A DNA stretch of 26,842 nucleotides from JBEBXQ01 sp040391535 (GTDB lineage Bacteria; Bacteroidota; Bacteroidia; Cytophagales; Spirosomataceae), in NCBI GenBank assembly GCA_040391535.1, contig JBEBXQ010000065.1, forward strand, positions 1-26,842, in the 5' to 3' direction. How positions within the stretch are numbered: position 1 is the stretch's first letter; the number at the start of each line of letters is the position of its first letter. Below, piece after piece: positions 24,533 through 26,842 of the stretch. The notes under the pieces are model-generated. The model had not been told where the DNA came from. It was given only the letters and a program-made list of their open reading frames with translations, and did no database searches. The position numbers and the translations under genes are program-made.

Positions 24533-24898
24533 TACGGACAAACGGCACCTCAACCCTTGAGGGAGGTCTTATTCATAGCTTTACTAGTGATTTTTATGCA
24601 AAATATACTTTTCTCTCAAAATTAAGCATTTGATAGACAATCTTTTAATTATTAATTTTACCCCAAAACAGATGCAATTTGTCTCAAAATTGCGTTGAAA
24701 CTAATTAATCGATATAAAATCATCTGCTACAATTTCATTCTGATGTTTTCCGGTTATTACCTCCACAAGTATTGTTCCTTGATTCAGAGGATAACATCAG
24801 AAGATATACACCATCATTTCGGATAAATTTTAAGACAATCAGCATTCTTTTTGAAAATTACTATCCGGGGGAAATTTAATTAGAGCCTTAAATCCTGC
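24533..24898. other. Non-coding divergent region between the metalloprotease and ybeY, with several hairpins
   Basis: No gene is visible on either strand. The stretch is AT-rich with three inverted repeats. CCTCAA/TTGAGG lies at 24548-24562 with a 3-base loop and competes with ACCTC/GAGGT at 24547-24567. GCAATTT/AAATTGC lies at 24674-24693 with a 6-base loop. TTCTGATGTT/AACATCAGAA lies at 24738-24802. No T run follows any of them, so they are not intrinsic terminators. They could be protein sites or parts of a structured RNA. Confidence 0.45.
24738..24802. repeat. 10-bp perfect inverted repeat enclosing smaller stems
   Basis: TTCTGATGTT (24738-24747) and AACATCAGAA (24793-24802) are exact reverse complements 45 bases apart. 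Inside are further short pairs, CCTC with GAGG and ACAA with TTGT, so the whole could fold as a branched stem. It lies about 100 bases before the ybeY promoter box. Confidence 0.45.
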
Positions 24899-24906
24899 TA
24901 CCTTTG
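24875..24906 (+). promoter_or_regulatory. Promoter of ybeY (and possibly mnmG)
   Basis: TACCTTTG (24899-24906) is an exact TAnnTTTG box, with TTTA (24875-24878) 20 bases upstream, the same layout as the trp promoter. It is 52 bases from the ybeY ATG. Confidence 0.6.
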
Positions 24907-24958
24907 TGCAAATATTTTACTTATAAAACCGGATTCTATAACGGCCAATTTTATTATC

Positions 24959-25375
24959 ATGATTCATTTTTTTTCTGAAGATATCACTTTTAAAGTACCA
25001 CATCCTATCAAAACCCGAAGATGGATTAAAGCGGTCATTGAAGGTGAGCAATATGTACTGAACCAACTGAATTATATTTTTTGTTCTGATGAATATCTGC
25101 TCAATGTAAACAGAGAATACCTGGATCATGATTACTATACTGATATTATAACTTTTGATAACAGCGAAGAGGAAAACACGATAGAAGGTGATCTTTTTAT
25201 CAGTATTGACAGAATCAAAAATAATGCGGAACAAATGAATATTTCATTCGAAAAAGAACTGAGAAGAGTGATGATTCACGGAGTTCTTCACCTGACTGGC
25301 TATGATGATACCTCTGAAGAATTAAAGCAAAAAATCAGGCTGAAAGAAGACGAATGTTTATCGCTTTTTAAATAA
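24959..25375 (+). CDS. ybeY: Endoribonuclease YbeY, 16S rRNA maturation factor
   Basis: This 138-residue protein belongs to the UPF0054/YbeY family, needed for 16S rRNA 3'-end maturation and ribosome quality control. Family landmarks are LNVNREYLDHDYYTDIITF, EGDLFISIDRI and the metal site RVMIHGVLHLTGYDDTSEE. In E. coli three His residues (114, 118, 124) bind the metal. Here H107 and H111 are kept, but the third position, residue 117, is Asp. As I recall, some other Bacteroidota YbeY proteins also lack this His, so the change is probably lineage-wide rather than inactivating. It starts at ATG 24959, and mnmG follows 64 bases after its stop with the parS-like site between. Confidence 0.93.
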   Translation: MIHFFSEDITFKVPHPIKTRRWIKAVIEGEQYVLNQLNYIFCSDEYLLNVNREYLDHDYYTDIITFDNSEEENTIEGDLFISIDRIKNNAEQMNISFEKELRRVMIHGVLHLTGYDDTSEELKQKIRLKEDECLSLFK

Positions 25376-25385
25376 TTACCAAAAA

Positions 25386-25401
25386 TATTCCACGTGGAAC
25401 A
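25386..25401. other. parS-like palindrome (putative ParB binding site)
   Basis: TATTCCACGTGGAACA contains the perfect 12-bp palindrome TTCCACGTGGAA (25388-25399). It differs by one base from TGTTCCACGTGGAACA, and by three, two of them symmetric, from the canonical parS TGTTTCACGTGAAACA. parS sites cluster near replication origins, and mnmG (gidA), which begins 38 bases downstream, is a classic origin-proximal gene. Function as a ParB site is inferred; a local operator for mnmG is the main alternative. Confidence 0.6.
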
Positions 25402-25439
25402 TTTATGAAATTCACACGGAAGAAGATACCAAAATAAAG

Positions 25440-26842
25440 ATGTTTCCAGTATATGATGTAATTGTAGTAGGTGCCGGACACGCAGGTTGTGAAGCAGCAG
25501 CTGCTGCTGCAAATATGGGTTCAAAAGTGCTGCTTATCACTATGAATATGCAGACCATAGCACAGATGTCATGCAACCCCGCCATGGGTGGTGTAGCAAA
25601 GGGACAGATCGTGCGGGAGATCGATGCACTTGGCGGACAATCAGGGATTGTCAGTGACAAAACCATGATTCAATTCAGAATGCTCAATCTATCCAAAGGC
25701 CCTGCCATGTGGAGTCCACGCTGCCAGAGCGACCGGATGATGTTTGCTGCTGAATGGAGAAGTATATTAGAGAATACACCCAACGTTGATTTCTGGCAGG
25801 ATACCGTACGTGAAGTTCTTATCAAAGAGAATAGAGTTGCAGGGGTAAAAACCAGTCTGGGAATTGAAATCAATTCAAAGTCGGTAGTGCTCACCAACGG
25901 TACCTTTCTTAACGGAATCATACATATAGGTGAGAAAAACTTTGGTGGCGGCAGGGTAGGGGAGAAAGCGGCTACAGGTATTACCGAACAACTCAAAACA
26001 TTAGGATTTGAAAGCGGTCGGATGAAGACCGGAACGCCACCAAGGATCGACGGCAGGTCACTCAATTATAAGATCATGGAGGAACAACCAGGTGATGAAA
26101 ATCCGGGAAAATTCTCCTATACCGATACAACTCCTCTTACAAAGCAAAGATCCTGCTGGATTACCTATACCAACGAGGAAGTACACGCTGTGCTGCGGAC
26201 AGGCTTTGAAAAATCACCCATGTTTACCGGTCGCATCAAAGGCCTGGGGCCAAGGTATTGTCCGTCTGTAGAAGACAAAATCAACAGATTCGCAGACAAA
26301 GACCGTCATCAGATTTTCGTTGAACCAGAAGGATGGAACACAGTAGAAGTTTATGTAAACGGGTTCTCCACATCCTTACCGGAGGACATACAATATAAAG
26401 CACTGACTAAAATTCCCGGCTTTGAAAATGCCCGTATGTTTCGTCCGGGATATGCCATAGAATATGATTTTTTTCCACCTACACAACTCAAAAACACCCT
26501 TGAAACGCAACTGATCTCCAACCTCTTTTTCGCAGGCCAGATCAACGGAACAACAGGCTATGAGGAAGCCGCCAGCCAGGGGCTAATGGCAGGTATAAAT
26601 GCGTCATTAGCAGCTCAGGAAAAAGATCCGTTTACACTTAGCAGATCTGAAGCTTATATTGGTGTACTCATCGATGATCTTATTAACAAGGGTACAGAAG
26701 AACCCTACAGAATGTTTACATCACGGGCCGAATACCGGACATTGCTAAGACAGGACAATGCCGATATCCGTCTCACAGAAAAAGGCTATAAGATTAATCT
26801 GGCCAGTGAGCAGAGACTACAGAATGTAAATAAAAAACTCGC
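25440..26842 (+). CDS. mnmG: tRNA uridine-34 carboxymethylaminomethyl modification enzyme MnmG, 3' end cut by window edge
   Basis: This FAD enzyme, with MnmE, adds the carboxymethylaminomethyl group to the wobble uridine of certain tRNAs. The first 467 codons are present out of about 620 usual, and the C-terminal MnmE/tRNA-binding region is outside the window. It begins MFPVYDVIVVGAGHAGCEAA, with the FAD-binding GAGHAG loop. It continues with MSCNPAMGGVAKGQIVREIDALGG, RMKTGTPPRIDGRS, RYCPSVEDKI, HQIFVEPEG and the second FAD-contact segment FFAGQINGTTGYEEAASQG. The ATG at 25440 was chosen because it aligns with the family N-terminus. It may be cotranscribed with ybeY. No fault in the frame is visible. 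Confidence 0.97.
   Translation, partial: MFPVYDVIVVGAGHAGCEAAAAAANMGSKVLLITMNMQTIAQMSCNPAMGGVAKGQIVREIDALGGQSGIVSDKTMIQFRMLNLSKGPAMWSPRCQSDRMMFAAEWRSILENTPNVDFWQDTVREVLIKENRVAGVKTSLGIEINSKSVVLTNGTFLNGIIHIGEKNFGGGRVGEKAATGITEQLKTLGFESGRMKTGTPPRIDGRSLNYKIMEEQPGDENPGKFSYTDTTPLTKQRSCWITYTNEEVHAVLRTGFEKSPMFTGRIKGLGPRYCPSVEDKINRFADKDRHQIFVEPEGWNTVEVYVNGFSTSLPEDIQYKALTKIPGFENARMFRPGYAIEYDFFPPTQLKNTLETQLISNLFFAGQINGTTGYEEAASQGLMAGINASLAAQEKDPFTLSRSEAYIGVLIDDLINKGTEEPYRMFTSRAEYRTLLRQDNADIRLTEKGYKINLASEQRLQNVNKKL

Noticed and set aside
25405..25437. 10-codon frame between the parS-like site and mnmG
   Set aside because: Too short to judge, no regulatory codon run or hairpin accompanies it; probably chance.

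Overview
The window reads as chromosomal DNA of a Bacteroidota bacterium, most likely a Cytophagales member close to Dyadobacter and its relatives. That placement rests on gene content rather than a search. The window has a Bacteroidota-only 51-residue ribosomal protein (DUF4295/bL38), the Bacteroidota families DUF2795, DUF2911 and DUF4175, and a DUF5117-type metalloprotease. Its promoters look like TTG/TTTA, a spacer of about 20 bases, then TAnnTTTG, and almost no start codon has a Shine-Dalgarno sequence. No mobile element, CRISPR array, rRNA or tRNA was seen. All complete genes are intact.

Layout. 1-2251 (minus strand): a periplasmic folding and quality-control pair, an FkpA-type prolyl isomerase followed by the tail-specific protease Prc, cut by the window edge. 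2518-5770 (plus): atpA and atpG of the F1 ATPase, then a LolA-like exported protein. 5771-8269: small genes with shared bidirectional terminators, namely a DUF2795 protein, a monoheme cytochrome c lipoprotein, ribosomal proteins bL33 and bL38, and a DUF2911 protein. 8407-10509: recG. 10536-18413: a complete trp operon in the order trpE, trpG, trpD, esterase, trpC, trpF, trpB, Dabb lipoprotein, trpA, with most junctions overlapping or almost touching. 18468-21815: a large DUF4175 membrane protein with coiled coils, possibly read from the trp operon. 21896-24469 (minus): an exported metzincin-like zinc protease. 24959 to the end (plus): ybeY, then a parS-like palindrome, then mnmG, cut by the window edge.

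The most informative element is the trp leader at 10536-10765. It has a Bacteroidota-type promoter, a 27-codon leader peptide with three consecutive Trp codons, a strong intrinsic terminator, and a 10-bp alternative helix placed where a ribosome stalled at the Trp codons would leave it free. This is the geometry of ribosome-mediated transcription attenuation. With the LLESS feedback motif in TrpE, the pathway would be controlled at both the RNA and the enzyme level. The two non-trp exported proteins inside the operon, and the parS-like site just before mnmG, are the other points most worth following up.
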